Origin: Croceitalea dokdonensis DOKDO 023
GTDB lineage: Bacteria; Bacteroidota; Bacteroidia; Flavobacteriales; Flavobacteriaceae
Length of the DNA: 64,000 bases
Assembly (NCBI RefSeq): GCF_001306415.1
Contig: NZ_LDJX01000006.1
Location: 186,001-250,000 of the forward strand
Direction: 5' to 3'
Numbering within the stretch: position 1 is the stretch's first letter; each line of letters starts with the position of its first letter. The notes beneath the pieces are model-generated. The model saw only the letters and a list, made by a program, of their open reading frames with translations. It made no database searches and had not been told where the DNA came from. Positions 53,426 to 63,366 of the stretch are shown here, one piece after another. Both the position numbers and the translations under genes were made by a program.

Positions 53426-55175
53426 ACCCTAATTGGTAAGGTAGATTTTCATTCTTTGCTTCGTAAAGGCCCTTCATCAATTCATATAAACTGTTTGGAT
53501 TAAATGGCTTTCCTAAATGCGCATCAAAGCCACCCTCTTTATATTCTTCTGCCAAATGTGCCGCGGCAGAGGCAGATAATGCTACTATGGCCACCTCTTT
53601 ATCAAAAGCTCTAATGGCTTTTGTAGCTTCAAACCCGTTCATGACCGGCATTAAAATATCCATCAGCACAATATCGTAAGTTTCTTCCTTGCATTTTTCT
53701 ACGGCAAGCTTGCCATTTTCAACGATATCCGCCTCAATTTGCCATTTGCTCAGGAATTTTTTCAGCATAAGGATGTTTACCTTGTTATCCTCTGCCACGA
53801 GCACTCGTATGTCGCTTAAAACATCCATTGTGCTATTTTTTGGTTTCTGGCATAACTCGGAATCCTGGTTTGGGGCAATATCAAAGCTAAGTTCAAAGCT
53901 AAAGACGGAGCCAACGCCCAACTCACTTTTTACCTTTATATCACCCCCCATGAGGGAAATGAGTTTTTTACAAATACTTAGTCCTAATCCGGATCCGCCA
54001 AATTTTCTATTGATTGAGATATCTGCCTGGGTAAACGCCTCGAATATTTTGGGTTGCTGATCGTTGGAGATGCCTATTCCCGTGTCCACAATTTCGAAGG
54101 TTACAGTGGCCTTCGTATTTGTGCGTTTGCTTTGTAAAATATTTAGGGCAACCTCGCCTTGCTGTGTGAATTTTATGGCATTGCCGACCAAATTGGTGAG
54201 CACTTGCATGAGCCTTGTGGGATCCCCCAATAGGTGTTTAGGTATGCGTTTGTCCTTGTTTAAGTTAAAACCAATGCCGTTTTCAGCTGCCATTTTACTA
54301 TACGTGGCGTAAAGGGCGTTTAGCCTATTATCCAAACTAAAAGGGGTCTTCTCTAAGGCCACCTTGCCGGTATCTATCTTACCAAAATCCAGAATATCGT
54401 TCACCAGCGACAGTAAATGTTCCGAGGCATGCTTTAAAACGTTGAGGTTTTCTAGCTGTCGCTCTTCTGGATTTTCCATTAAAAGCAAGTGCGTTGTGCC
54501 GATAACGGCATTTAATGGAGTTCGTATTTCGTGGGAAATAGTTGATAAAAATTCATCTTTTGCTTTGTTTGACAGGGTTTCACGGTCCTTATCGCGCATT
54601 AGCGTTATTTCCTTATTTTTTTGTTCCGTTATGTCACTAATGGTACCGATAAGCACTGTGGGTTTACCGTTTGGGGAGAAGAGCTTTTTTACGTTGACTT
54701 CATACCAAAATTGTTGTTTGCTATGATTTAAGTTCAACACTTGGCAACAAGCCTTTGAATCGCTCTGAAAAAAATCATCAAAAACACCGCAATTGGCTAT
54801 TTTAAAGTATTCCAAATGTGTACGGTAAGGCTTTCCCAAACAGTCTATGACCTTTAAACCAGTGAGTTGTTCCCAGGCCGGATTCAGGTAAATCCAATTC
54901 CCGTTAAGGTCAATTTCAAAAACAACCTCTGTGATATTATTTACAATTTTTTCTGCCCTTCTTATAAAGTTCTCAATTTTAAGATCTGCGTGTTTTTTTT
55001 GCTTTTGTTGAATATCCAATAGCTGCTGCAACTGCTGTTCGGAAGTTTCGAACTTGGTGAAGACTTGACTAATTTCCTTAAAGATGGCCGTTAGATCAGA
55101 AGGGTTTAGTGTAGTATGCTGAAGACGGTCCAGTTGCGCCTTCAACAGCGGATGTATATCGCTGTTAGACTTCAT
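53418..55175 (-). CDS. Hybrid sensor histidine kinase (PAS-HisKA-HATPase-REC)
   Basis: 585 residues from ATG at 55175; an in-frame ATG at 55235 adds 20 unlikely residues. No TM helix, so probably cytoplasmic. Domains: coiled coil, PAS (~95-210), HisKA (FLSTISHEIRTPLNAVIG), HATPase (NLVGNAIKFT, DTGIGI, GGSGLGLSICKKLI) and a C-terminal receiver (VLVAEDNKVNILMLKKFL; phospho-Asp in IVLMDILMPVMNG). No separate response regulator is nearby. Signal unknown. Confidence 0.92.
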   Translation of the reverse strand: MKSNSDIHPLLKAQLDRLQHTTLNPSDLTAIFKEISQVFTKFETSEQQLQQLLDIQQKQKKHADLKIENFIRRAEKIVNNITEVVFEIDLNGNWIYLNPAWEQLTGLKVIDCLGKPYRTHLEYFKIANCGVFDDFFQSDSKACCQVLNLNHSKQQFWYEVNVKKLFSPNGKPTVLIGTISDITEQKNKEITLMRDKDRETLSNKAKDEFLSTISHEIRTPLNAVIGTTHLLLMENPEERQLENLNVLKHASEHLLSLVNDILDFGKIDTGKVALEKTPFSLDNRLNALYATYSKMAAENGIGFNLNKDKRIPKHLLGDPTRLMQVLTNLVGNAIKFTQQGEVALNILQSKRTNTKATVTFEIVDTGIGISNDQQPKIFEAFTQADISINRKFGGSGLGLSICKKLISLMGGDIKVKSELGVGSVFSFELSFDIAPNQDSELCQKPKNSTMDVLSDIRVLVAEDNKVNILMLKKFLSKWQIEADIVENGKLAVEKCKEETYDIVLMDILMPVMNGFEATKAIRAFDKEVAIVALSASAAAHLAEEYKEGGFDAHLGKPFNPNSLYELMKGLYEAKNENLPYQLGFI

Positions 55176-55395
55176 AAATAGGTTAATTTGGGAAAAACAA
55201 AGAAAAAGGGAAAAACAGGCACCACCATATTTCATCGGTCTAAAACATAAATAATCGGTCAGCCGTGGTATACGTAAACCATAGTTTTACAAACAAAACA
55301 ATAGTGTTCACAACAAAACTTTTTACTCTGTCAGGAATATGGACATCTTTATATTCCATTAGTAAACCAAATTAATCCCAAATAAGATTTATAAT

Positions 55396-55503
55396 ATGAC
55401 ATCAGAATTTAACCAAGGGACAATACATCAAGAAGTGCAGGTCTATAGAAATGATTTTTACAGTGGCATGGCCAGGTTGGTAAGAAAATTATTTATGTTG
55501 TAG
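55396..55503 (+). CDS. Possible 35-residue peptide gene
   Basis: ATG to TAG, 35 codons: begins MTSEFNQGTIHQEVQVYR and ends ARLVRKLFML, a basic/hydrophobic C-terminus. An intrinsic terminator starts 25 bases after the stop, and upstream (55176-55395) I see no other gene. So it is a plausible short transcription unit with a small peptide. No family known to me. Confidence 0.4.
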   Translation: MTSEFNQGTIHQEVQVYRNDFYSGMARLVRKLFML

Positions 55504-55527
55504 GAACAAGCCTCATTAAAAAATGAT

Positions 55528-55557
55528 AAGGCCGTGATTAAATCGTGGCCTTTTTTT
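55528..55557 (+). terminator. Rho-independent terminator after the 35-codon ORF
   Basis: AAGGCCGTGAT pairs with ATCGTGGCCTT (two G-T wobbles in RNA), loop TAA, followed by a seven-T run. Ends 14 bases before the GNAT start codon. Confidence 0.8.
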
Positions 55558-55570
55558 ATTTTAGTGCTGC

Positions 55571-56095
55571 ATGAAACCAGCGGCACTCACTTTTGAAGAA
55601 GTTCAAAAAGACCAACTACACTTATTGACCCAAGTTGCCAAAAACACCTTTATAGCGGCGTTTGAAACTCAAAACAATCCAGAAGATTTTCATTCTTATA
55701 TCTCCGAGGCGTTTGCTCCGGAAAGACTGCAAAGGGAATGGTCCAATAAGCACTCCACCTTTTATTTTTGTAAATTACAGAAAACCCTAATAGGTTATTT
55801 TAAAACCAATATTGCTAATGCGCAGACAGAATTTAGGGAAAAGATGGGCATGGAACTAGAACGTATTTACGTACTTTCCGATTATCAAAACCAAGGTTTT
55901 GGCAAACAAATCCTAGATTATGTGGTGCAATTGGCAAATGGCATGGGTAAATCTTATCTGTGGTTGGGCGTTTGGCAAGAAAACCCCCGTGCCCTCAGCT
56001 TCTACGAAGCCTATGGTTTTCAGAAAATTGGAACCCATCCCTATGATATAGGCAAGGATAGACAAACAGATTGGTTGTTAAGAAAAAATATTTGA
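55571..56095 (+). CDS. GNAT family N-acetyltransferase
   Basis: 174 residues. Acetyl-CoA site LERIYVLSDYQNQGFGKQIL (motif A, QxxGxG/A variant), then WLGVWQENPRALSFYEAYGF QKIG-type motif B. Acetylates an unknown small molecule or protein N-terminus. One base separates it from the next gene. Confidence 0.9.
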   Translation: MKPAALTFEEVQKDQLHLLTQVAKNTFIAAFETQNNPEDFHSYISEAFAPERLQREWSNKHSTFYFCKLQKTLIGYFKTNIANAQTEFREKMGMELERIYVLSDYQNQGFGKQILDYVVQLANGMGKSYLWLGVWQENPRALSFYEAYGFQKIGTHPYDIGKDRQTDWLLRKNI

Positions 56096-56096
56096 T

Positions 56097-57251
56097 ATGA
56101 AGCGCAGTTTACCTTTTATGCTCTGGATATTGTTGATAACGCAAATTGCCAATGGGCAAGGCTATTATTTTCCGGACCGTAATGCAAAGTGGGCCCAAGG
56201 GGTTGGTGTAAGCCAAACGTTTAAACCAAAAGAACTGCGGGAGGCCATAAGATTTGCAGAGCAGAACGAATATTCCGGTTCCAGGGATTTACGCATTGCT
56301 ATTTTAAAAGGCTTTGAACGCGAACCTTTCCATGAAATTTTAGGCCCTACAAAAAAACGGGGAGGTCCGGCTGGGATGATTTTAAAGAGCGGTTATAAGG
56401 TTGCTGCTTGGGGCGACACTAAAAGGGTGGATATGACCTTTAGCGTAACCAAAAGTTTTCTGAGTACCATGGCAGGTTTGGCCGCTGATCAAAAGCTGAT
56501 CGCATCCATCAATGATACGGTGGCACAGTATATTTGGGATGGGACTTTTGAAGGAAACCACAATAGCAAGATAACTTGGGAGCACCTCTTGCAACAAAAC
56601 TCCGCCTGGTCCGGTGAGCTATGGGGAGGTAAAGATTGGGCCGATAGGCCGCCAAGGGAGGGCGGTATTGACGATTGGAAGTTTAAAAAACCAGTGGAAC
56701 CCGGAACCGTTATGGAATATAATGACGTTAGGGTTAATGTGCTGGCCTATGCCCTAACCCATGTTTGGAGAAAACCATTGCCCATGGTCTTAAAAGAAGA
56801 GTTAATGGACAAGATCGGGGCATCTACCACATGGAGGTGGCACGGTTATGAACATGCTTGGACGGAGATAGACGGCGTAAAAATGAAATCCGTTACCGGT
56901 GGAGGACACTCTGGGGGCGGAATATTTATTTCTGCCGAGGATATGGCAAGGTTTGGCCTATTGTTTTTAAATGACGGAAAATGGAAGCAAGACCAACTAA
57001 TTTCAAAAGATTGGATAGCACAGGCGGTCACGCCCTCCGCCCCCAACCCCAATTATGGGTATATGTGGTGGTTGAACAAAAAGGGCGGCAGGCATTGGGA
57101 GGGCCTTTCAGAAAACATCTTCTACGCAGCGGGTTTTGGTGGTAATTTTATTATCGTGGACCCGGACCATGATTTAGTGGTGGTAACCCGTTGGTTAGAA
57201 CCTAATAAGGTTGGTGAGTTTATGCGTTTGGTGAATGCAGCGCTCAGGTAG
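56097..57251 (+). CDS. Serine hydrolase, beta-lactamase/class C family
   Basis: 384 residues; signal peptide (MLWILLITQIANGQG). Active-site SxxK is SVTKSFLSTMAG; the YxN-like element is YNDVRVN; HSGGGIFIS fits the KTG-position block (HSG). Beta-lactamase-fold esterase/peptidase of the periplasm, substrate unknown. Probably cotranscribed with the GNAT gene. Confidence 0.88.
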   Translation: MKRSLPFMLWILLITQIANGQGYYFPDRNAKWAQGVGVSQTFKPKELREAIRFAEQNEYSGSRDLRIAILKGFEREPFHEILGPTKKRGGPAGMILKSGYKVAAWGDTKRVDMTFSVTKSFLSTMAGLAADQKLIASINDTVAQYIWDGTFEGNHNSKITWEHLLQQNSAWSGELWGGKDWADRPPREGGIDDWKFKKPVEPGTVMEYNDVRVNVLAYALTHVWRKPLPMVLKEELMDKIGASTTWRWHGYEHAWTEIDGVKMKSVTGGGHSGGGIFISAEDMARFGLLFLNDGKWKQDQLISKDWIAQAVTPSAPNPNYGYMWWLNKKGGRHWEGLSENIFYAAGFGGNFIIVDPDHDLVVVTRWLEPNKVGEFMRLVNAALR

Positions 57252-57338
57252 GCTCATCATGTTTTATTGCGTTCTGTAGCGTGCTGTTAGGGCCTTGCTA
57301 AACGGTCACAAATTCCTTTGTAGTTTCCAAATATCTAG

Positions 57339-58487
57339 TTAAATCTTATTTAAGATTTCAGCAGCCTTATCCAGAGTCTCCTCTGTCTTGGCAAAGCAAA
57401 ACCGCAGTTGTTTGTTATCCTCATTATTAAGGTTAAAGACTGAAATGGGGATACTGGCAAGGCGGTATTCCTTGATCAACCGTTCTGCAAACGCAACATC
57501 AGGCTCATTGGTGATGTCAGGATAATCCAGTATTTGAAAATAGGTCCCCGAGCAGGGCTTGAATTTAAAACGGGAATTTTGTATGGCTGATAGGAAATAG
57601 TCCCTTTTTTGTTGGTAAAACTGGTGAAGACCAAGGTAGTGTTCCGGTGTTTTTAAATATTGGGCAACGCCGTGCTGCATAGGGTGGTTTACACAGAACA
57701 CCACGTATTGGTGTATTTTCCTGAACTCTGCCATCAAGTTCTGGGGTGCTGCACAATAGCCCATTTTCCAGCCGGTGACATGAAAGGTTTTTCCAAATGA
57801 TGCACAAAGGATGCTTCTGGCCGCCAAATCCTGGTATTTGGCCACGCTTTCATGGGCTTGGCCATCATAAACAAGGTGCTCATAGACTTCATCGCTCACC
57901 ACTACAATATTGGTGTCTCTTAATATGGCCTGTAGTTGCAGCATGTCCGCTCCCGAAAGGATGGTACCCGTAGGATTATGGGGGGTATTGATGATGAGCA
58001 TTTTTGTTCTGGGGCCTATGGCATTTTTTAAAGCTTGCCAATCCATTTTAAATTCTGTTCCCTCTAATTGTATGGGAACAACAATCCCACCACAAAGTTC
58101 CACTGCAGGCTCATAGCAGTCATAGGCGGGTTTAAATAGGATTACCTCGTCACGAGGTTCTACGAAAGCGGAGATTGCCGTAAAGATTCCCTGCGTTGCA
58201 CTTGCCGTTATGGTAATTTCGCTTTCTGGGTGATAGCTATGACCATATAAGCTTTGGATTTTTTCAGCAATAATTTCCCTAAGTGAATAGAGGCCCTGCA
58301 TGGGCGCATATTGGTTATGCCCATCTGAAATAGCTTCTTGAACCAACGCCAGTAATGTAGGGTCTGCATTAAAATCCGGGAAACCTTGTGAAAGGTTTAC
58401 GGCATTGTGCTCCTTTGCCATTTTGCCAATGGTGGTAAAGATAGTGGTGCCTACCTTGGGTAATTTTGAGTTAATCTTTTGTTTCAT
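57339..58487 (-). CDS. PLP-dependent aminotransferase, methionine aminotransferase-like
   Basis: 382 residues, class I/II fold: NLSQGFPDF at the N-terminus, NTPHNPTGTILSGADM, SDEVYEHLVYDG and the PLP lysine in SFGKTFHVTGWKMGY. Matches the YbdL/kynurenine aminotransferase-like methionine aminotransferases. Overlaps the end of vsr by 17 bases. Confidence 0.88.
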   Translation of the reverse strand: MKQKINSKLPKVGTTIFTTIGKMAKEHNAVNLSQGFPDFNADPTLLALVQEAISDGHNQYAPMQGLYSLREIIAEKIQSLYGHSYHPESEITITASATQGIFTAISAFVEPRDEVILFKPAYDCYEPAVELCGGIVVPIQLEGTEFKMDWQALKNAIGPRTKMLIINTPHNPTGTILSGADMLQLQAILRDTNIVVVSDEVYEHLVYDGQAHESVAKYQDLAARSILCASFGKTFHVTGWKMGYCAAPQNLMAEFRKIHQYVVFCVNHPMQHGVAQYLKTPEHYLGLHQFYQQKRDYFLSAIQNSRFKFKPCSGTYFQILDYPDITNEPDVAFAERLIKEYRLASIPISVFNLNNEDNKQLRFCFAKTEETLDKAAEILNKI

Positions 58488-58950
58488 AGGCCTTGAGATG
58501 CGTTATCACTGAATTTAGGCATTCTTCAAGATTTTTATTGATTTGTTTTTCCCAAAAACGAAATACGGTATAGCCAAGTTCTCTTAAGGAGGTGTTCACT
58601 TCCTGATCACGCTGGATGTTGCGTTCTATTTTGGGAATCCAAAAATCTCGGTTGGTCTTTATTTTTTGTTTTCGGGTTTCCCAGTTATGTCCGTGCCAGA
58701 ATTCTCCATCAATGAAAATAGCCGTACGGTATTTTTTAAGGACAATGTCTGGTTTGCCAATAAGCTTTTTATAGTCTATACGGTAACGGTAGCCCGCAGC
58801 CCAGAGGGCTTTTCTAAAAGCAAGTTCTGGCTTGGTGTTTTTTCCCTTGATGCTAGCCATGATTTTAGAGCGTTGGGGTGTGGTATAAAACCCCGATTCT
58901 TCATTGAATCTGGGCACTCTAATGCGTTCTTCTGGATAGCTTTTAGTCAT
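58471..58950 (-). CDS. vsr: Very short patch repair (Vsr) endonuclease
   Basis: 159 residues from ATG at 58950. Vsr motifs: KGKNTKPELAFRKALWAAGY then RYRIDYKKLIGKPDI, AIFIDGEFWHGHNW and VFRFWEKQINKN. Nicks DNA 5' of T:G mismatches formed by deamination of 5-methylcytosine. No C5-methyltransferase gene is adjacent. Flanked by and overlapping an aminotransferase and a secreted protein on the same strand. Confidence 0.93.
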   Translation of the reverse strand: MTKSYPEERIRVPRFNEESGFYTTPQRSKIMASIKGKNTKPELAFRKALWAAGYRYRIDYKKLIGKPDIVLKKYRTAIFIDGEFWHGHNWETRKQKIKTNRDFWIPKIERNIQRDQEVNTSLRELGYTVFRFWEKQINKNLEECLNSVITHLKAYETKD

Positions 58951-59602
58951 AAGCGTGGTAAATGACAACTACATTATCGGCAAGGTTGTCAACGTTTATG
59001 GTAAAACCATCAACGTTAAATGAAGTAACGCTAGCGGTTGTAAGTCCCAATAAATCCCCATTTTGGTTGCCATAGCGTATCCCAATGCAATGGCTACTTG
59101 AGGCAAACCTAGAAATATCGTTGATAGAATTGCCCGAGGAGCCTATAAAAATAGACTGCTGAACTATTGTCCCACCATCATTTCTAGCAAAACCATTGGT
59201 GCTTCCAAATGAGTTGGGCAGACCGGTTTCGTTGTTGCGTGTACCATTGTCGGAGTTAAGGTTGAAGGTTTCAACATTGGCATGGCCTACAAAACTAATT
59301 TGGGTGGGCTGAAAAGGTAGGCCCGAAATGGTCTGGGTGCCCGTAGATGATATAATAAATGCACCAAGGTGTACACTAGGGTTATTGTTGTTCGCAATTT
59401 CTTCCCAGCTAGTTCCATTGAACTTGTAAACTTTATCTGTATCGCTCGCATAGGCCAAGGACCCTTCTTGCGCGGTGGTGATAGCCGTTATTTCCGCAAG
59501 GCTTGCAAATGGCAAGCCAAATACAGAGCCAGCATCAATTTGGGCCTGACCTACAAAAACAGTGAAGCAAACAACGCTTAAAACATAGAACAAACGATTC
59601 AT
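58943..59602 (-). CDS. Secreted protein of unknown function
   Basis: 219 residues from ATG at 59602; earlier in-frame starts lie in the terminator at 59627-59659. Signal peptide (LFYVLSVVCFTVFVGQAQ). The mature part (ITAITTAQEGSLAYASDTDK, VYKFNGTSWEEI, then Ser/Asn-rich beta repeats) resembles flavobacterial surface or adhesin-like proteins. Eight-base overlap with vsr. No function can be given. Confidence 0.7.
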   Translation of the reverse strand: MNRLFYVLSVVCFTVFVGQAQIDAGSVFGLPFASLAEITAITTAQEGSLAYASDTDKVYKFNGTSWEEIANNNNPSVHLGAFIISSTGTQTISGLPFQPTQISFVGHANVETFNLNSDNGTRNNETGLPNSFGSTNGFARNDGGTIVQQSIFIGSSGNSINDISRFASSSHCIGIRYGNQNGDLLGLTTASVTSFNVDGFTINVDNLADNVVVIYHAYD

Positions 59603-59626
59603 AAACATAGAATTGCTTTTAAAAAT

Positions 59627-59659
59627 AAAAAACCCATCGCTTATAAGGATGGGTTTTTT
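59627..59659 (-). terminator. Terminator downstream of sdhB
   Basis: AAAAAACCCATC and GATGGGTTTTTT, nine-base loop. Runs of A and T on both sides make it bidirectional in form; on the minus strand it lies 21 bases after the sdhB stop. Confidence 0.85.
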
Positions 59660-59679
59660 CAACTATTCCATACGTAGTT

Positions 59680-60426
59680 TTATCCCTTTACACTGGCCGC
59701 TAAATATTCACGGTTCATCCTTGCAATATTTTCCAAAGAAATTCCTTTTGGGCATTCTACCTCGCATGCACCGGTATTGGTGCAGTTGCCAAAGCCTTCC
59801 AAATCCATTTGCCGTACCATGTTCAATACACGGTCTGCAGCTTCAACCTGGCCTTGTGGCAATAAGGCAAACTGGGAAACCTTTGCTGAGGTAAACAGCA
59901 TGGCGCTTGCATTTTTACAAGCGGCAACACAGGCACCACAACCAATGCAGGTAGCTGCATTAAAAGAAGCGTCAGCGGCGTCTTTTTCAATAGGAATGGC
60001 GTTCGCGTCCACAGGACGGCCAGAAGTGTTTACAGAGATGTATCCGCCAGCCTGTTGAATGCGGTCAAAAGCCGTTCTATCAACAATCAAATCTTTTATC
60101 ACGGGAAAGGCTTTTGCCCTCCAAGGTTCAATAACAATGGTATCACCATCGTTAAAGCTCCGCATATGCAACTGGCATACGGTAATGCGGGAATCTGGTC
60201 CATGGGGCCTACCGTTGATCATTAAAGAGCAGGTGCCACAAATACCCTCACGGCAATCATGGTCAAATTCAACAGGCTCTTCGCCCCTAGCAATTAAATC
60301 TTCGTTTAAGACATCCAGCATTTCTAAAAAGGACATATCACTTTCAATACCCTCCAGGGTATATTCCATCATTTTGCCTTTGGTGCTGGCGTTTTTTTGT
60401 CTCCAAATCTTTAAAAATAATTTCAT
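59680..60426 (-). CDS. sdhB: Succinate dehydrogenase iron-sulfur subunit
   Basis: 248 residues. 2Fe-2S ligands in [16 protein letters not shown] and RITVCQLH, 4Fe-4S ligands in [13 protein letters not shown] and 3Fe-4S ligands in [16 protein letters not shown]. Carries electrons from SdhA to the membrane quinone site. Last gene of sdhCAB. Confidence 0.95.
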   Translation of the reverse strand: MKLFLKIWRQKNASTKGKMMEYTLEGIESDMSFLEMLDVLNEDLIARGEEPVEFDHDCREGICGTCSLMINGRPHGPDSRITVCQLHMRSFNDGDTIVIEPWRAKAFPVIKDLIVDRTAFDRIQQAGGYISVNTSGRPVDANAIPIEKDAADASFNAATCIGCGACVAACKNASAMLFTSAKVSQFALLPQGQVEAADRVLNMVRQMDLEGFGNCTNTGACEVECPKGISLENIARMNREYLAASVKG

Positions 60427-60436
60427 AGCAATTGTA

Positions 60437-62440
60437 TTATTTGTAAGAACGAGTTTTTACTTCAATATTTTCATAGACCAGTTCCTCTTTGTGAAGTTTG
60501 GCCTTTCTGGGATCTCCTTTATATTCCCATGCAGAGACGAAAGTGAAATTTTTATCGTCACGCAGTGCTTCCCCCTCAGGAGTTTGGTATTCTTCCCTAA
60601 AGTGGCCACCACAGGATTCGTTTCGCTCAAGGGCATCCATGGCAAATAATTCTCCCAATTCAAGGAAATCTGCTACACGGCCCGCTTTTTCAAGCTCTTG
60701 GTTTTTACCATCTGCTACTCCGGTTACCTTTACGTTAGCCCAAAAATCCTTTCTAAGTTCCGCAATCTCATCCATGGCCTCCTGTAGTTCTTTGGCATTA
60801 CGCGCCATCCCACATTTGTTCCACATGATCTTGCCCAGCTTTTTGTGGTAATAATCCACGGAATGTTCTCCTTTGGCAGACATTAATTTTTGGATTCTTT
60901 CCCTAACATTGTTTTCAGCCTCCTCAAATTCTGGAGTTTCCGTTGGGATAGGACCTGTTCTAATATCATCGGACAGATAGTCGCCAATGGTGTAAGGCAA
61001 TACAAAATAGCCATCTGCCAAACCTTGCATAAGGGCAGAAGCACCCAAACGGTTGGCACCATGGTCACTAAAATTAGCTTCGCCCGCAGCATAACAACCA
61101 GGGATAGTGGTCATTAGGTTGTAATCTACCCAAAGACCGCCCATGGTGTAATGCACCGCCGGATAGATCATCATAGGGGTTTTGTACGGATTTTGGTCCA
61201 CAATCTTTTCGTACATCTGAAAAAGGTTGCCATATTTTGCTTCCACTACTTCTTCACCCAGTTTACGAACGGTTTTGTCGTCTGGGTTTTTCATCCCGGA
61301 GGTCAACGCTTTTTCCCTACCATAGCGCATAATGGCCGCATCAAAATCCAGATAGACGGCTTCCCCGGTTTTATTGACACCGTAACCTGCGTCACAACGT
61401 TCTTTTGCCGCCCTGGAGGCAACGTCCCTGGGGACAAGGTTGCCAAAGGCGGGATACCTGCGTTCCAAGTAGTAGTCCCTATCCTCTTCGGCCAAATCGG
61501 TGGGTTTTAGTTTGCCTTCCCTTATGGCTTTTGCATCTTCTAATTTTTTGGGTACCCAAATACGCCCATCGTTCCGTAAGGATTCTGACATTAGCGTGAG
61601 TTTGGATTGATGGTCTCCAGATACGGGAATACAGGTTGGGTGAATTTGTGTAAAACAAGGGTTTGCAAAGAAAGCGCCCCTTTTGTGTGCTTTCCAAGCG
61701 GCCATAACATTGGCTCCCATGCAGTAGGTGGATAAAAAGAACAAATTGCCGTATCCCCCGCTTGCGATAACTACCGCGTGTGCGGAGTGTCTCTCAATTT
61801 CTCCGGTAACAAGGTTTCTTGCAATAATCCCCCTAGCCTTACCGTCTACCAAGACCAAATCCAACATTTCATGACGGGTGTATGATTTGATTTTTCCCCG
61901 TTGTATCTGTCGGTTCATAGCGGCGTAGGCACCAAGTAAAAGTTGCTGTCCGGTTTGGCCTTTTGCGTAAAACGTTCTTGAGACCAAAACCCCACCAAAA
62001 GAGCGGTTATCCAATAATCCGCCATATTCACGGGCAAAAGGAACTCCTTGCGCCACGCACTGGTCAATAATATTGGTGGAAACCTCTGCCAGGCGATGCA
62101 CGTTGGCCTCCCTTGAACGGTAATCACCCCCTTTTACCGTATCGTAAAAAAGTCGGTAAACGCTATCACCATCACCCTGATAATTTTTAGCGGCGTTTAC
62201 ACCACCCTGGGCCGCAATGGAGTGGGCTCGCCGGGGTGAGTCTTGGTAACAAAATGTTTTTACATTATAGCCCAGTTCCGCCATGGTAGCGGCAGCGGAG
62301 CCGCCGGCCAATCCCGTGCCCACCACGATAACGTCTATGTTCCGTTTGTTGGCTGGGTTTACCAATTCAATTTCATTTTTATGTTTTGTCCATTTATCGG
62401 CCAATGGCCCGGATGGAACTTTAGAATCCAATACTCCCAT
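60437..62440 (-). CDS. sdhA: Succinate dehydrogenase flavoprotein subunit
   Basis: 667 residues, the long form typical of Bacteroidota/epsilon-type enzymes. FAD binding [18 protein letters not shown] and [20 protein letters not shown] (FAD-histidine region), substrate Arg region and [18 protein letters not shown]. Oxidises succinate to fumarate. Ten bases from sdhB, two from sdhC. Confidence 0.96.
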   Translation of the reverse strand: MGVLDSKVPSGPLADKWTKHKNEIELVNPANKRNIDVIVVGTGLAGGSAAATMAELGYNVKTFCYQDSPRRAHSIAAQGGVNAAKNYQGDGDSVYRLFYDTVKGGDYRSREANVHRLAEVSTNIIDQCVAQGVPFAREYGGLLDNRSFGGVLVSRTFYAKGQTGQQLLLGAYAAMNRQIQRGKIKSYTRHEMLDLVLVDGKARGIIARNLVTGEIERHSAHAVVIASGGYGNLFFLSTYCMGANVMAAWKAHKRGAFFANPCFTQIHPTCIPVSGDHQSKLTLMSESLRNDGRIWVPKKLEDAKAIREGKLKPTDLAEEDRDYYLERRYPAFGNLVPRDVASRAAKERCDAGYGVNKTGEAVYLDFDAAIMRYGREKALTSGMKNPDDKTVRKLGEEVVEAKYGNLFQMYEKIVDQNPYKTPMMIYPAVHYTMGGLWVDYNLMTTIPGCYAAGEANFSDHGANRLGASALMQGLADGYFVLPYTIGDYLSDDIRTGPIPTETPEFEEAENNVRERIQKLMSAKGEHSVDYYHKKLGKIMWNKCGMARNAKELQEAMDEIAELRKDFWANVKVTGVADGKNQELEKAGRVADFLELGELFAMDALERNESCGGHFREEYQTPEGEALRDDKNFTFVSAWEYKGDPRKAKLHKEELVYENIEVKTRSYK

Positions 62441-62442
62441 AA

Positions 62443-63111
62443 TTAGTGTGTTATTGGGTTAAGGTGATGGTAAACGGCGATAAATGCAAATGCCAATGGT
62501 ACCAACACTGCAAATAATTTTGTAAACGTTTTTATTCCCGAAGTGTATTTGTTGTTTACGCCCATACTTTGAAAGGACGATTGAAAACCATGCCATAAAT
62601 GAAGGCTTAGAAGAACAAAGGACACTACATAAAGAACGGTCCTCCAAAAAGGTGCAAATTTCTCCACGGTTTCTGCATAATATCGGGTTGGGTCCTCTGG
62701 TTTGGCCTCCACATATTTGTACACCATTTCATGTACCCAAAAATCATAAAAATGGAGTCCTAAGAAAGCAAGCACCACAAGTCCTGAATAAATCATGTTT
62801 CTTGAGACCCAAGGCGCATTTGCACTTCCTTGATACTTGGCATAGCTCACGCCCCTGGCGGCACGGTTTTGATACTCTAGCACAAATCCCATTACAAAGT
62901 GCACAATGACCCCGAGAATCAATATAGGCTGCATGGCATATTGTACTATAGGGTTATAGCCCATAAAATGCGAAGCCTCATTAAAAAACTCCGGGGAGAT
63001 GACAGAGGCCAAGTTAATGGTAACATGTAAGACCAGAAAAATGACAAGAAAAAGACCGGATAGGGCCATTACAAATTTTCGGGCCAAAGAAGATGAAATA
63101 ACTCCACTCAT
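62443..63111 (-). CDS. sdhC: Succinate dehydrogenase cytochrome b subunit
   Basis: 222 residues with five TM helices (from [20 protein letters not shown]), fusing the roles of the SdhC and SdhD anchors as in the di-heme menaquinone type. Histidines in the helices ([27 protein letters not shown]) are heme ligand candidates. First gene of sdhCAB. Confidence 0.92.
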   Translation of the reverse strand: MSGVISSSLARKFVMALSGLFLVIFLVLHVTINLASVISPEFFNEASHFMGYNPIVQYAMQPILILGVIVHFVMGFVLEYQNRAARGVSYAKYQGSANAPWVSRNMIYSGLVVLAFLGLHFYDFWVHEMVYKYVEAKPEDPTRYYAETVEKFAPFWRTVLYVVSFVLLSLHLWHGFQSSFQSMGVNNKYTSGIKTFTKLFAVLVPLAFAFIAVYHHLNPITH

Positions 63112-63130
63112 TACTAGTTGGTTTTATCTT

Positions 63131-63162
63131 CAAAGTTACGGCAGAACCTAGGTTTTAACAAA
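63131..63162 (-). promoter_or_regulatory. Bacteroidota-type promoter of sdhCAB
   Basis: On the minus strand TTTG (63159-63162) is followed 20 bases later by TAACTTTG (63131-63138), a perfect fit to the -33 TTTG / -7 TAnnTTTG consensus. The start of transcription would be about 10-14 bases before the sdhC ATG at 63111. Confidence 0.75.
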
Positions 63163-63366
63163 CTTTCAATATTGCAATCAATCTTATTTAGAACCATTTT
63201 GATCAAGCTAAAAAAACGTTTCATAAACTGTGTTAAAAACCCGCTGTAAAACCCGTAAACACTCAACAAAAAAATGCTGTAGAGGTAATAAATTTAGTTT
63301 GGTTCTGCCTTAAAATCCTTTTTTTAAGCGATATTGAACCTTTAAAATCTGTTAGAAACCCAAATT

